A stretch of DNA of 64,000 bases, taken from positions 1 to 64,000 of the forward strand of contig JAHBWI010000010.1 in assembly GCA_019637075.1 (NCBI GenBank), in the 5' to 3' direction. Both the position numbers and the translations under genes were made by a program. This document shows, one piece after another, positions 8,116-16,874 of this stretch; the stretch's first letter is position 1, and each line of letters opens with the position of its first letter. Source of the stretch: Nitrospiraceae bacterium. Lineage in GTDB: Bacteria; Nitrospirota; Nitrospiria; Nitrospirales; Nitrospiraceae. Below the pieces are notes generated by a model. The model searched no databases, had not been told where the DNA came from, and saw nothing but the letters and a program-made list of their open reading frames with translations.

Positions 8116-9519
8116 GTGTCAATGGGGCTAACGATGGATTCGGGCGGTGGCACCACGGGATCATCACAACCCGTGTGCGTGATAACTGCGGCATTCTGGT
8201 TGCTGTTGTGTTTGGTCTCGGTAGCGGGGGCGGCCGCGCCGCATGAGGCCCAGACGGCCTTTGATAAGAAGCAGTACCAAGAGGCGGTGGACTTGGCGGA
8301 CCGCCTCTTGAAGGATGGAAAAGCTGATCTCGATGTCCGACGACTGAAGATCCGCGCTCTATTGCGTTTGGGGAAACCGAAAGAGGCGCTGACGGAATAT
8401 GATGTGCTTACTCAGGCTCTCAAGCAGGATGACCAGGCACTGCTGCGGGAGGTTTCGCTCGGGTTCATCATGGTACTAGTCAAGGATATGCGGGAGCAAA
8501 TGCGGGGCGCTGCCTACACCGCGTTGAAAGATTTCGATTCGCCGGACACCATTTCGCTGTTGGAGGACGGGCTTAGTGACGGATCCGGCTTGGTCCGAGC
8601 CTTGGCCGCCGAGGCCCTCGGTAAACTCGATGCCGGTCGTCGCTCGCCGAGATTGCGAAAGGCGCTCGAGGACCAGGCGAGCATCGTCAAGACGCTCATT
8701 ATCAAGGTGTTGGGAAAGAGCGGGGACAAATCCGCCATCCCACTTCTGGAAGAATCCTACAAGGACGAGCAGGCGTCGGTGCGTCTGGCTGCCGCAGGAG
8801 CCTTGTATCGGTCGGGGCGCGCAGAGATGTGGGACGTCATCCAGAAGGCCGCGTCTGCGCAAAACCCTGAGGAGAGGGCGACGGCCTTGCGGATGATCGG
8901 AGAGTTGCAAGACCCTCGGGGTCTTTCCATCCTCACCGAGGCGTTGATCAATACACAGCCATCTGTCCGCGGCGCGGCTGCCTCGGGGTTGGGGGATCTT
9001 GGCAAAGTGGAGGCCATCCCGGCGTTACAAGGGGTCCTGGATGACAAGATTCCGGCTGTGAGAACCTCGGCCACCATCAGTTTGGGAGAATTAGGGGCCA
9101 GGGAGGCCATCCCATCGTTGCGCAAATCGTTATCAGATGGCAATGCCGTCGTTAAAGCGGCGGCCGTATCGGCCCTCTTGCGTCTTGGGGAACCCATCGA
9201 GACCATGATGCCGCAAATCTATGAGCTGGCGCAGGAGAAGGACCCAGGCACGAGGTCGGCGGCGGCCAAGGCGGTCGGCCGGGCCCAGGGCGCGAGCGTG
9301 CAGCCGGCAGTGGAGTTCTTGGCTGATGTGTTGAAGGATCCTATCCCGAGGCCCCGGATCGCTGCCGCGCGTTCTTTGGGCCAAATAGGAGGGATCAATC
9401 TCATCCCCTTGCTCAAAACCGCCTTGCACGATGAGGATGACGCGGTGCGCGCCACTGCCGGTGGGGCAATCGGTCGGGTACTGTCACACAAGCTACAATC
9501 GTCTAATCACTCGAAATAA
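8116..9519 (+). CDS. Exported TPR and HEAT-repeat protein
   Basis: 467 residues from a GTG at 8116, six bases after AAGGAG. The N-terminus carries a signal peptide or anchor (AAFWLLLCLVSVAGAAA). Residues about 55-120 form a TPR-like helical pair region (FDKKQYQEAVDLADRLL). From about 135 to the end there are roughly eight HEAT-like repeats of about 31 residues, typified by VRAAAASGLGDLGK-type units (for example VRTSATISLGELGAREAIPS). Such solenoids bind proteins and have no catalysis. It likely serves as a periplasmic scaffold or assembly factor for the neighbouring copper and cytochrome proteins. The partner cannot be read from the sequence. Confidence 0.75.
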   Translation: MSMGLTMDSGGGTTGSSQPVCVITAAFWLLLCLVSVAGAAAPHEAQTAFDKKQYQEAVDLADRLLKDGKADLDVRRLKIRALLRLGKPKEALTEYDVLTQALKQDDQALLREVSLGFIMVLVKDMREQMRGAAYTALKDFDSPDTISLLEDGLSDGSGLVRALAAEALGKLDAGRRSPRLRKALEDQASIVKTLIIKVLGKSGDKSAIPLLEESYKDEQASVRLAAAGALYRSGRAEMWDVIQKAASAQNPEERATALRMIGELQDPRGLSILTEALINTQPSVRGAAASGLGDLGKVEAIPALQGVLDDKIPAVRTSATISLGELGAREAIPSLRKSLSDGNAVVKAAAVSALLRLGEPIETMMPQIYELAQEKDPGTRSAAAKAVGRAQGASVQPAVEFLADVLKDPIPRPRIAAARSLGQIGGINLIPLLKTALHDEDDAVRATAGGAIGRVLSHKLQSSNHSK

Positions 9520-9546
9520 TGAGCGAATTGAACACTTGATTTGAAG

Positions 9547-9576
9547 TTGACACTCTGAATAAGATTCCTGTATACA
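9547..9576 (+). promoter_or_regulatory. Strong sigma-70 promoter and leader of the 9730 gene
   Basis: TTGACA (9547-9552), an 18-base spacer and TATACA (9571-9576). Transcription would start near 9583, giving a leader of about 147 bases before 9730. Confidence 0.7.
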
Positions 9577-9640
9577 CTCTCGATCCGAGGCCGGACGTGG
9601 GTCGTAGCGCTAGCCACGCCATGTGATAAGAGAATTGTCT

Positions 9641-9667
9641 GAGGGGGTAATAGTCACCGACCCCCTC
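9641..9667 (+). promoter_or_regulatory. Leader hairpin upstream of the 9730 gene
   Basis: GAGGGGGT (9641-9648) pairs with ACCCCCTC (9660-9667) around an 11-base loop. There is no T-run. It lies inside the transcribed leader predicted from the promoter at 9547-9576, so it may stabilise the mRNA or regulate translation. It could instead terminate transcripts from the HEAT-repeat gene. Confidence 0.5.
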
Positions 9668-9729
9668 CTACATCGGGTTGGTGACTTATTGGTTCGGTAG
9701 GTTAATGTTCATCACAAGGAGGCAGTGAC

Positions 9730-10527
9730 ATGAAGAAGGGTGCCATGACAGCATTGTTTGGGATGGCGGCCGCAGCCGTGTTGGCTGCGCCCCTCGCGTC
9801 GTTCGCGGGTGGGACGATCGCCGGCAAAGTCACCTACGCCGGGAAGGCGGAGCAGAAAGAATTCTCCTTCGCAAAGTTCCCCAACCCGAAGTTCTGCCCG
9901 AAGAATCCCAACAAGAGCTTGGCAGATGGTGACAAGCGCTTCCTGAAGACCATCGAAGTCGGCAAGGATGGCGGTCTGAAGAACGCCGTGGTAGCCGTGG
10001 TCGACATTGATGACAAGGCATTCCAGGATAGCTACAAGGGCACGGATGTCGTGGCCGAATTCTGCGAATTCCTTCCGTTTGCCGGTGTGGTCGTCAACAA
10101 CAAGAATTTCCGCGCTGAGAACCGGGATGCGGATCCGGACGATCCTAAGTCCAAGGAAGGCGTGCTCCACAACCCGCACAGTTTCACCGTGAAGGGCTCC
10201 ACCTCCGCCACCGGTTTCAACATCGGTCTGGCGAAGAAGGGTGATAAGCTCGAGAAGCCGGTGACGTTCCGTGGCGGCGCTGAGAAGGAAGGGTATTATC
10301 GGTTGCAGTGCGACCAGCATGAGTTCATGCAGTCCTTCTTCTTGCCGGTCACCAATGCCAACTACGCGGTGGTGAAGGATGACGGTTCGTTCGAAATCAA
10401 GGACGTGCCGGCTGGCAAGCACAAGGTTGTCGTCTGGCATCCGTTTGTCCAGAAGGGCAAGCGGTTTGAGTTCGATGTGGACGTGACCGAAGGTGGCTCG
10501 GCGGCCTTGAAGGCTGAATTGAAGTAA
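9730..10527 (+). CDS. Secreted blue-copper-like protein (second copy)
   Basis: 265 residues. AAGGAGG stands before the ATG at 9730 and a signal peptide follows (AAAAVLAAPLASFA-GG). The layout matches the 6514 protein: a beta-sandwich with GGLKNAVV, His147 and His150 (HNPH), then Cys194, His197 and Met200 (CDQHEFM), and a terminal carboxypeptidase-regulatory-like strand set ending with VVVWHP. The ligand set fits a type 1 copper site, which would make it a periplasmic electron carrier. The strong promoter, optimal ribosome site and own terminator suggest a single, highly expressed gene. A structural protein that has lost copper is an alternative. Confidence 0.65.
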   Translation: MKKGAMTALFGMAAAAVLAAPLASFAGGTIAGKVTYAGKAEQKEFSFAKFPNPKFCPKNPNKSLADGDKRFLKTIEVGKDGGLKNAVVAVVDIDDKAFQDSYKGTDVVAEFCEFLPFAGVVVNNKNFRAENRDADPDDPKSKEGVLHNPHSFTVKGSTSATGFNIGLAKKGDKLEKPVTFRGGAEKEGYYRLQCDQHEFMQSFFLPVTNANYAVVKDDGSFEIKDVPAGKHKVVVWHPFVQKGKRFEFDVDVTEGGSAALKAELK

Positions 10528-10567
10528 GCGGTTTACGGTTGCGGGGACTGTTCCCTGCGGCTCAAGG

Positions 10568-10599
10568 GGGCAGTGGTCTTTGAGGCCACTGCCCTTTTT
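10568..10599 (+). terminator. Rho-independent terminator
   Basis: GGGCAGTGG (10568-10576) pairs with CCACTGCCC (10586-10594) and is followed by TTTTT. The next 216 bases, up to 10815, contain no convincing gene; TTGCGT (10750-10755), 18 bases, TAAGAT (10774-10779) is a weak promoter candidate. Confidence 0.9.
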
Positions 10600-10815
10600 G
10601 TTTTCTCCAAGCCAGTGGCCTGCGCCTCAACCTGCTGGTTTAGGCCTTTGGTTCACCTCTCGTATCGGTCGACTTCCCACTCCGGTTCCCAGCCACGCAG
10701 GGGCGAAAAGCATTGCATTTTTAGGTGGTTCTACCTGTTCCCACTTACCTTGCGTTTCTCTTTCTGAACTGGGTAAGATGCCAAAATTTCCACTTCTGGA
10801 TCACTGAAAAGGTGC

Positions 10816-11808
10816 GTGGTGTCTCGAGACCTATCTCTGGCTGAAATCTTCCAGCTTGGTTATTACTGGGAGACGAAGATTCTCTTAACCGCCGTGAAGT
10901 TAGACGTTTTTTCTGCTCTGGATGGGCGTGGAAAAACCGTCGGGGAGCTTGCGGCGAAGATTGAGGCGAATACCCGTACGCTTGAGTTGCTGTTGAATGC
11001 GCTCGTGGCGATGCGTCTTCTTAATAAAGAAGGCGGTCTTTATACCAATACCCCTGCCGCCAGTACTCATTTGGTCAAGCAAGCTCCGCAGTATGTCGGG
11101 CATCTACTCATTCTCCACGATGCAGAATGGCAAAATTGGGGCCATCTTGAGGAAGCGATTCGCAGCGGACGTTCTCCGGTCACCCAGCACGTGTTTGAAA
11201 CGGATCCCCAGCTAGGGGCCAATGTGCTGTCCGTGCTGCATCGGATCGGACAACAGAGCGGTCCAGATCTCGCCAAACGGCTCGCTTTGGGTTCGGCCAA
11301 GTCCATGCTCGATCTCGGAGGCGGGGCCGGGACGAATGCGATCGCATTTTGCCGGGTGTATCCGCAACTCTCGGCCACGGTATTTGATTTGCCCACAACG
11401 TTGCCGGTCACGGAACATACCGTCAAAGAGGCCGGGCTCGAAGGGCGGATCAGCCTCATGGCCGGTGATTTCAATCGCGATGGATTGGGCGGTCCTTACG
11501 ACGTCGCACTGATGTCCGACATCCTGCACTATCAGGATTTCGATACGAACGCGGCCATCGTAACGAAGATCTTTCGGCACCTCAATCCGGGGGGGCGACT
11601 GATCATCAAGGATCGTTTCCTGGACCCAACCGGTACGAGCCCTGCGTGGACCACGGCGTTTGCCGTGCACATTCTTGTGAACACCGAACAGGGCGCTTGC
11701 TACCGTACCTCAGACGCCATGCAGTGGATGCGGGATGGGGGGTATGGCTCGATCGAGGAACTTGAGCGGACGGCAGTGGTACAAGGCTGGCGACCGTCTG
11801 AAGGGTGA
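10816..11808 (+). CDS. SAM-dependent O-methyltransferase (family 2)
   Basis: 330 residues from a GTG at 10816 behind AAAAGG. Residues about 15-100 form the winged-helix dimerisation region of plant-type and carotenoid O-methyltransferases (TKILLTAVKLDVFSAL). The SAM-binding fold follows, with motif I LDLGGGAGTNA near residue 160 and the downstream DILHYQDF and LNPGGRLIIKD motifs. The family methylates hydroxyls of small molecules such as hydroxyneurosporene, catechols or quinone precursors. It stands four bases before a DUF420 gene, at the head of the oxidase cluster, so modification of a quinone, heme or other cofactor is possible but unproven. Confidence 0.8.
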   Translation: MVSRDLSLAEIFQLGYYWETKILLTAVKLDVFSALDGRGKTVGELAAKIEANTRTLELLLNALVAMRLLNKEGGLYTNTPAASTHLVKQAPQYVGHLLILHDAEWQNWGHLEEAIRSGRSPVTQHVFETDPQLGANVLSVLHRIGQQSGPDLAKRLALGSAKSMLDLGGGAGTNAIAFCRVYPQLSATVFDLPTTLPVTEHTVKEAGLEGRISLMAGDFNRDGLGGPYDVALMSDILHYQDFDTNAAIVTKIFRHLNPGGRLIIKDRFLDPTGTSPAWTTAFAVHILVNTEQGACYRTSDAMQWMRDGGYGSIEELERTAVVQGWRPSEG

Positions 11809-11811
11809 TAC

Positions 11812-12528
11812 ATGTTCGAATTGATGCGACAACCCGGCTTCTTTGGCACCCATGCGACGCTAGGCGCCGACTTGAGCCAATTGATGGCCACGCTCTTCAC
11901 GGGCCTGTTCATTGTCGGATGGATCCAGGCCAAACAGAAGCGTGGACACGCTCACCATTGGCTGATGCTGGGTGGCATGATCGCGATGGTCGGGTTCTTT
12001 ACGACCTACTATCTGTTCCGCCAACTGGGCGTCCTGGCGGTGGAGGGAAAAGAAGGATTCGGCGGGTCCCAGTCCTTGTATGACTATGTCTTCATCCCAG
12101 TGCTGACATTGCACATCATTCTGGTCATCATCGGACTGGTCATGGCGGTCTATATGATCGTCCTGGGATTTCGATCGCAAGCTTTTTCCGGTGGAGTGCG
12201 GCTGCTGAGCGAGCAGGTGCTGCAGACATCCTGGAAAAAGGTCGGCGGGATCTTCGCCGCCTTGACCGCTGTTGTGCTGTTGCTGTTCGGTACACGTGTC
12301 ATGTCTGCCGGCTTTTCGATGCGGAAACTCGAGGTATATCTGGGATTCTTGATCTTGGTGGCAATCGTCCTGGCAGTGGAAATGTCCATCCAGCGTATTT
12401 GGCCGAACGGCGCCAAGCGCCATCGCGCACTCGGTCGGTTCACGATGATCATTTATTGCATTCTGTTTGCGACGGGAACCTTTACCTATGCCATGCTCTA
12501 CATCCTGTACCCCGGAAAGATTGGTTAG
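11812..12528 (+). CDS. DUF420 multi-spanning membrane protein
   Basis: 238 residues with about six membrane segments and histidines at or near their ends (HAHHW at about 45, LTLHIILVII, KRHRALGR). This is the DUF420 family, which includes the oxidase-maturation protein CtaM and is commonly found beside terminal oxidase genes. It starts four bases after the methyltransferase stop, so the two are probably co-translated. Inference from the neighbourhood: assembly or heme-insertion helper for the bd-like oxidases encoded at 14270 and 19693. Confidence 0.75.
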   Translation: MFELMRQPGFFGTHATLGADLSQLMATLFTGLFIVGWIQAKQKRGHAHHWLMLGGMIAMVGFFTTYYLFRQLGVLAVEGKEGFGGSQSLYDYVFIPVLTLHIILVIIGLVMAVYMIVLGFRSQAFSGGVRLLSEQVLQTSWKKVGGIFAALTAVVLLLFGTRVMSAGFSMRKLEVYLGFLILVAIVLAVEMSIQRIWPNGAKRHRALGRFTMIIYCILFATGTFTYAMLYILYPGKIG

Positions 12529-12617
12529 CGACGGTTCGGACAGTCAGGCAACGACGCGCAGCACGGAAGCCAGGGCGTTGCACAAATAGGGCACCAGTTT
12601 CTAGGTTAAATGACGTG

Positions 12618-13115
12618 ATGTTGACTTGTGGTTGCGGCAATTGGATGCACACTGAGGGGGTTGAAGAACGCGTCACCGGTGATGCGTTCACTTGGTTCGT
12701 CCGATCCGAGTGTCGCCCCTGTGGCTGGGTCGTCGGGATCGATGTTCCGGCCGGGCAAGCCGCTCCTTGGGTGGATCGGCTCCTGTGGAGCGACGAGGCA
12801 AGGCACCGGCTCGACCGGTTGCCGCCCTACGTCGCGCCCTTGATGCGGGAAATGGTGGAACAGTATGCCCGGCAGCATCAGCATCGCGTCGTGACCTATG
12901 AGTTGATCGAGCAAGCGAAGACCGGAGACGTGGTGGTATGGGATCCCGAAGCCGAACAGCGGCTTGCGAATGTCCCGGCTCCGGTGCGGGCAATGGCCCG
13001 AATTGAATTGGAGCGGACTGCGGTCGATCGAGGTTCGAGTCGAGTGACCGTGGCCATGATGGAAGAAGTGAAGGCTCGTTATTTCGGAATGGCCGCGCGA
13101 AAAAACGATGGCTGA
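12618..13115 (+). CDS. Zinc-ribbon-like protein with PCP-reductase C-terminal domain
   Basis: 165 residues from ATG 12618 (a GTG at 12615 is also possible). A CGC...CRPC cysteine set lies in the first 40 residues and could bind a metal. Residues about 110-158 (WDPEAEQRLANVPAPVRAMA, then RIELERTAVDRG) match the PCP_red domain, a small helical module found at the C-terminus of light-independent protochlorophyllide reductase subunit B and in standalone proteins of non-phototrophs. In this context the domain points to tetrapyrrole binding or handling. No enzymatic motif of the reductase itself is present. The coupling to oxidase genes suggests heme maturation, as inference. Confidence 0.65.
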   Translation: MLTCGCGNWMHTEGVEERVTGDAFTWFVRSECRPCGWVVGIDVPAGQAAPWVDRLLWSDEARHRLDRLPPYVAPLMREMVEQYARQHQHRVVTYELIEQAKTGDVVVWDPEAEQRLANVPAPVRAMARIELERTAVDRGSSRVTVAMMEEVKARYFGMAARKNDG

Positions 13116-13190
13116 AGACGGGGCTGGGACGGCTGACACCTTTGAACGCTGTAACCAGATCACCTCGCATCACGTATCACTGGATTTCCC

Positions 13191-14258
13191 ATGCTGCATC
13201 GACTAGCCCTTCGAGTCTTGCCAAGCCTTTCCCTGGCTGTGACCGAGGACGCCATTCGCAAGAAGAAGCGGATCGTTATGTTCGTGCCAGGGTTAGTGGC
13301 TTTCGGGATCTATCGAGGCGCTAAGCATGGTTTTGATCTGGCCGACCCGCTGACGCTGCTCATTTTAAGTGGCTTGGTTTCCCTGCTCACGGCTGGCGGT
13401 TCCTACCTAATCGGTCGACGACTCCCGTTCACACGAGTGTTGACGGAGGATGGGGGGATGCGGGTGACCTGGCTGCTTGGCTGGATCGGGTTCGTATATG
13501 GAGTGCAGTTGTCGCTGTTGGTGCTCGCCTTGTTGTGGCTGGTCGGATACGACTATGGCAAACATCCTGATGGTCCGGCGATGATGGCCATCATTATCTC
13601 ATGCACCGCCGTTGCGCGAGATGCCTTTGAGATCGGGCACGTGCGTTGGGTGGAGGCGGCGGGGCGGCCGTTTGTGACCTTTCCCGATGGCAGAGCGTTA
13701 CGGGGGATGCTGCAGTCGGCGCCGCCTGTGCTTTGGGCTTGGGTCGGGGGGGGGGCCATCGCGGCGCTGGCGTCGTCGACGCTGGTTCCATCCTTGGCCA
13801 ATGCGCAAGTGTCGGTTCTCGTTCAGGCTGCGGTCGTCACTCTGGTTGCAGGGAGCGTCTCGCTGTTGGCGTTTTTTGCCGGGCAGGGGGACGGCAGTGG
13901 GTGGAAGGCTAAGGTGCTGGCGACATCCTGGATGGAGTTGTCGAAGTTTCTGTGGTGGCCGGGGCTCGCGTTTGCCTCGACGTACTATCTCGTGCTGGTC
14001 GGTCTGTTGCTCTATGTTGCGAAGCAGGCTTGGCCGTCCTCTGGCATGCTAGCAGCCGTCGCCGCCGGGGTCGGTGGTGTGATGGCTCTATATGCATACT
14101 ATTTGGGGCACCGCCGGGATGTCGAAAATCGTGAGCAGGGAGTGCTGCCCAGTTCGCTCCTCCGATGCCCCTTTGTGATGGGTATCCTGGGCCAGTCGCG
14201 GACCAATGTGACCGGCGAAGCAGTCGGACAGGTCTCCGTCTTAGGAAAGAGCAGCTAA
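13191..14258 (+). CDS. Unknown multi-spanning membrane protein
   Basis: 355 residues with about eight hydrophobic segments and a hydrophilic loop near residue 150 (ARDAFEIGHVRWVEAAGRP). I do not recognise a family. The start at 13191 has only a weak GGA upstream. A run of ten G bases at 13746-13755 encodes the GGG of residues about 186-188 in a membrane segment. One base gained or lost there would truncate the protein. It ends 11 bases before bd-like oxidase A and probably belongs to the same transcript. Confidence 0.65.
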   Translation: MLHRLALRVLPSLSLAVTEDAIRKKKRIVMFVPGLVAFGIYRGAKHGFDLADPLTLLILSGLVSLLTAGGSYLIGRRLPFTRVLTEDGGMRVTWLLGWIGFVYGVQLSLLVLALLWLVGYDYGKHPDGPAMMAIIISCTAVARDAFEIGHVRWVEAAGRPFVTFPDGRALRGMLQSAPPVLWAWVGGGAIAALASSTLVPSLANAQVSVLVQAAVVTLVAGSVSLLAFFAGQGDGSGWKAKVLATSWMELSKFLWWPGLAFASTYYLVLVGLLLYVAKQAWPSSGMLAAVAAGVGGVMALYAYYLGHRRDVENREQGVLPSSLLRCPFVMGILGQSRTNVTGEAVGQVSVLGKSS

Positions 14259-14269
14259 AGGATTCAACT

Positions 14270-16156
14270 ATGCATGAATCTCAAGGAAGCAGTCAGTGGT
14301 GTCGAGCGTCATGGAAGTTGTCCGCTCTCTGTGCGGGTATGCTTGCGATGCTTTGGTTCATGATGGCAGCTCCTCAGTCGGGGCTTGCCGGGGAGTCGCC
14401 TACTGATGTGTTCTTCCACACCCCCGGAGTTCCAAGCGGGCCGGCGGCGCCGACCGCGAATGAGATTCACTATCCTCAATACGGGTCGATGGATAGCCGC
14501 CTGTTGGTGTGGTTTGTCACGCAGCAGCATACGTATTTCGGGGGCTTCGTCTTGGCCTTGCCGATTTTTTCCGTGTTGCTTGAATTTTTGGGGTTGATGG
14601 CCAGGAATCCTGCCCTGTCGCTGCGCTACGACGGGTTGGCTCGGGACTTACTCAAGGTCGCGCTGCTTTCTCTCTCGGTGACCGCGGTGGTCGGCAGTCT
14701 GATGCTTGGGATGTTCATCACGCTCTATCCCAGTTTCATGCAGTACATGGGCTCGACTTTCAAAGTGATGATGCCGCTCTATGCCCTCGTGTTCGTGGGC
14801 ACGACGCTACTGACGATTGTCTACTACTACACGTGGAATCGGCTGTCGGCTCCCGGCTTGAAGTATGGCCATGCCACGATCGGATTGCTGTCGGTGGTGT
14901 TTGGAACCTCGCTGCTGCTGCTGGCCAACGCCTGGGCTGCCTTTATGATGTCTCCTGCCGGTGTCGACGCGGAGGGCCGATATCTGGGAAATCCTTGGCA
15001 CTTACTGCATTCGGCCTTGTGGAATCCGCTCAATGTTCATCGTTTCCTGGCTGATATCATGTCGGGCGGTGCGGTGGTCCTGGCCTATGCCTGTTACCGG
15101 TTTTTCACCGGAAAGAATCAGGAAGAGCGGGCCTATTACGATTGGGTCGGCTACATTTTCTTGTTTGTCACTGTCTGCGCATTGCTCCCCATGCCCTTTG
15201 CCGGCTACTGGCTCATGCGGTCGGTCTATGCTTTCCGCCAGAGCATGGGAGTCACGATGATGGGGGGGCTTTTGACCTGGCTGTTCGTGGTCCAGGCGTT
15301 GTTGATCGGGGCGTTGTTCTTGGGGGTGAACTACTATCTTTGGCAAAGCACGGGGCGCATCCGTGGTGGCGAACGCTACCAGTCCTATTACCAGTACCTG
15401 TTATTGGCCCTGCTTGGGTGCCTGTTCATTTGGCTGACGCCCCATACGTTGTTGATGAGCGACAGCGAAGTAAAGGCCATGGGCGGTGCGCAGCATCCAG
15501 TCATCGGCAATTATGGCGTCATGTCATCGAAGAACGGCGCAGTCAACGTCATGATCTGTATCACGACGTTGAGTTATATCCTGTACCGTCGCGCCAATCG
15601 AACCATGACTATTTCCTGGGTCAAGCGGGGCAATGTGGTGCTCGGTGTCCTCTTCGGCCTTGGCATCGTGCATATTGTGTGGTTGTCGATCTACGGTTTT
15701 TACTTGCCGGCTAGCATCAGGGTCGCTTTGTCTGGCCCGCAAGCGTTGACGACGCTAACGGTAGTGGTCTTGGGTCTGGTGCTGAACCGACAAATGCTGC
15801 GGGGAGCCACGATTCACGGTCCCGTCCAATGGGGCAACATTTCAGTACGGGGCATGGTGGGGCTGTTTGGTCTCGCGGCGGCATTTTCTTGGGTGATGGG
15901 CTTGATGGGTTATATCCGTTCGTCCGGAAGACTGGCATGGCATGTCAGCGAGTTGATGCCCGATACGTCCCCTTGGGCCTTTACGCCGACCATCGGCTTT
16001 GCGGCCAAGATGGTGACGATCAATATGGTGGTCTTTTGGGGTGTGGTGTTTTTCTTGTTTTGGGTCTGTCAGCGTGGCCAGCGACCGGTCATGCACGAAG
16101 CAGTCGATGCTGAGAAGGAGCCGGTGTTTCTGCCGACTCCTTCGCATGAGAGCTAG
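14270..16156 (+). CDS. bd-like oxidase subunit I, paralogue A (diverged)
   Basis: 628 residues from ATG 14270 behind AAAGG, with an N-terminal hydrophobic segment and about 14 more. His87 in VTQQHTYFGG aligns with the heme ligand His19 of CydA in the first conserved helix. Conserved pieces shared with paralogue B are MMSPAGVDAEGR, WHLLHSALWNPLNVHR, PFAGYWLMR, TPHT, GNYGVMSSKNG and GLMGYIRSS. The position of CydA Glu99, kept as Glu196 in paralogue B, is Thr178 here (FVGTTL), and GWD is TWN. The quinol-site GRQPW motif is absent. It may therefore not carry a normal oxygen-reducing heme pair; it could be a partner subunit or an electron-transfer membrane cytochrome. Confidence 0.75.
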   Translation: MHESQGSSQWCRASWKLSALCAGMLAMLWFMMAAPQSGLAGESPTDVFFHTPGVPSGPAAPTANEIHYPQYGSMDSRLLVWFVTQQHTYFGGFVLALPIFSVLLEFLGLMARNPALSLRYDGLARDLLKVALLSLSVTAVVGSLMLGMFITLYPSFMQYMGSTFKVMMPLYALVFVGTTLLTIVYYYTWNRLSAPGLKYGHATIGLLSVVFGTSLLLLANAWAAFMMSPAGVDAEGRYLGNPWHLLHSALWNPLNVHRFLADIMSGGAVVLAYACYRFFTGKNQEERAYYDWVGYIFLFVTVCALLPMPFAGYWLMRSVYAFRQSMGVTMMGGLLTWLFVVQALLIGALFLGVNYYLWQSTGRIRGGERYQSYYQYLLLALLGCLFIWLTPHTLLMSDSEVKAMGGAQHPVIGNYGVMSSKNGAVNVMICITTLSYILYRRANRTMTISWVKRGNVVLGVLFGLGIVHIVWLSIYGFYLPASIRVALSGPQALTTLTVVVLGLVLNRQMLRGATIHGPVQWGNISVRGMVGLFGLAAAFSWVMGLMGYIRSSGRLAWHVSELMPDTSPWAFTPTIGFAAKMVTINMVVFWGVVFFLFWVCQRGQRPVMHEAVDAEKEPVFLPTPSHES

Positions 16157-16186
16157 GATCAACGTCAAACGAGTGTGGTGTAGAGG

Positions 16187-16837
16187 ATGAAGTCGTTGTT
16201 AAAAACATGGGCCCTTGCGAGCGTGTTGGTAATCGCATTCGGTGGGGTGACATCGGCGTTGGCCGGTGACAATGGCGTGATTGTGCTCGAGGATTTTCAG
16301 CACAAAGACCAGGATGGGTTTCCTGTCGACTGGCAGCATGAGAATCAACGAAGCCAGGCCAAGGGACGCGATGCATACAAGATTCAAGTGGAGGGTGGCC
16401 AGGGATTCCTAGCCGCTCGTGATGCCGGGCAGCGGGTCAAGAAGCGAAAAATCGATTGGGATCCCAAGGCCTATCCAGTTCTGACCTGGCGGTGGCGGTT
16501 GCATAAGGCTCCCGGCGGGTCTGAGCCGGTCGCAGCGCTGTATGCGTCGCTCGACACCGATTTGATGTTCATTCCCGTGTTTACCAAGTACATCTGGAGT
16601 GGTACCAAGCCGGAAGGGACTATTGTGGAAGGCGGGATGTTCAGCGGATCGGAAATCGTGGTGCAGAGTGGGACGGCCGCTCTCAACGAATGGGTCGAGG
16701 AGCGGATCAATGTCTATGAAGATTTCAAGCGGCTACATCAGCATGAGCCGGCTGAGAAGGCCTGGGGTATTTCCATCTATGCCGGTCCAGGAGTCGAAAT
16801 CGATTTTGGGACGATAACTGTCAGCAGAGGGAAGTGA
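16187..16837 (+). CDS. Exported DUF3047-type protein
   Basis: 216 residues with a signal peptide (ALASVLVIAFGGVTSALA-GD). The beta-rich body contains LTWRWRLHKAPGG, WISGTK-like segments and VEIDFGTITVSRG near the end, which fits the DUF3047 family, a jelly-roll-like periplasmic group without known activity. It lies between bd-like oxidase A and a small membrane protein gene, with short gaps and the same strand, so co-transcription is likely. Role unknown. Confidence 0.65.
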   Translation: MKSLLKTWALASVLVIAFGGVTSALAGDNGVIVLEDFQHKDQDGFPVDWQHENQRSQAKGRDAYKIQVEGGQGFLAARDAGQRVKKRKIDWDPKAYPVLTWRWRLHKAPGGSEPVAALYASLDTDLMFIPVFTKYIWSGTKPEGTIVEGGMFSGSEIVVQSGTAALNEWVEERINVYEDFKRLHQHEPAEKAWGISIYAGPGVEIDFGTITVSRGK

Positions 16838-16874
16838 TCGGCACGATGTTCGAGCCGAGGTAGGTGTCCAGCCC

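Noticed and set aside
10573-10767. 64-codon frame after the 9730 gene
   Set aside because: It starts inside the terminator stem and has no ribosome site or recognisable sequence.
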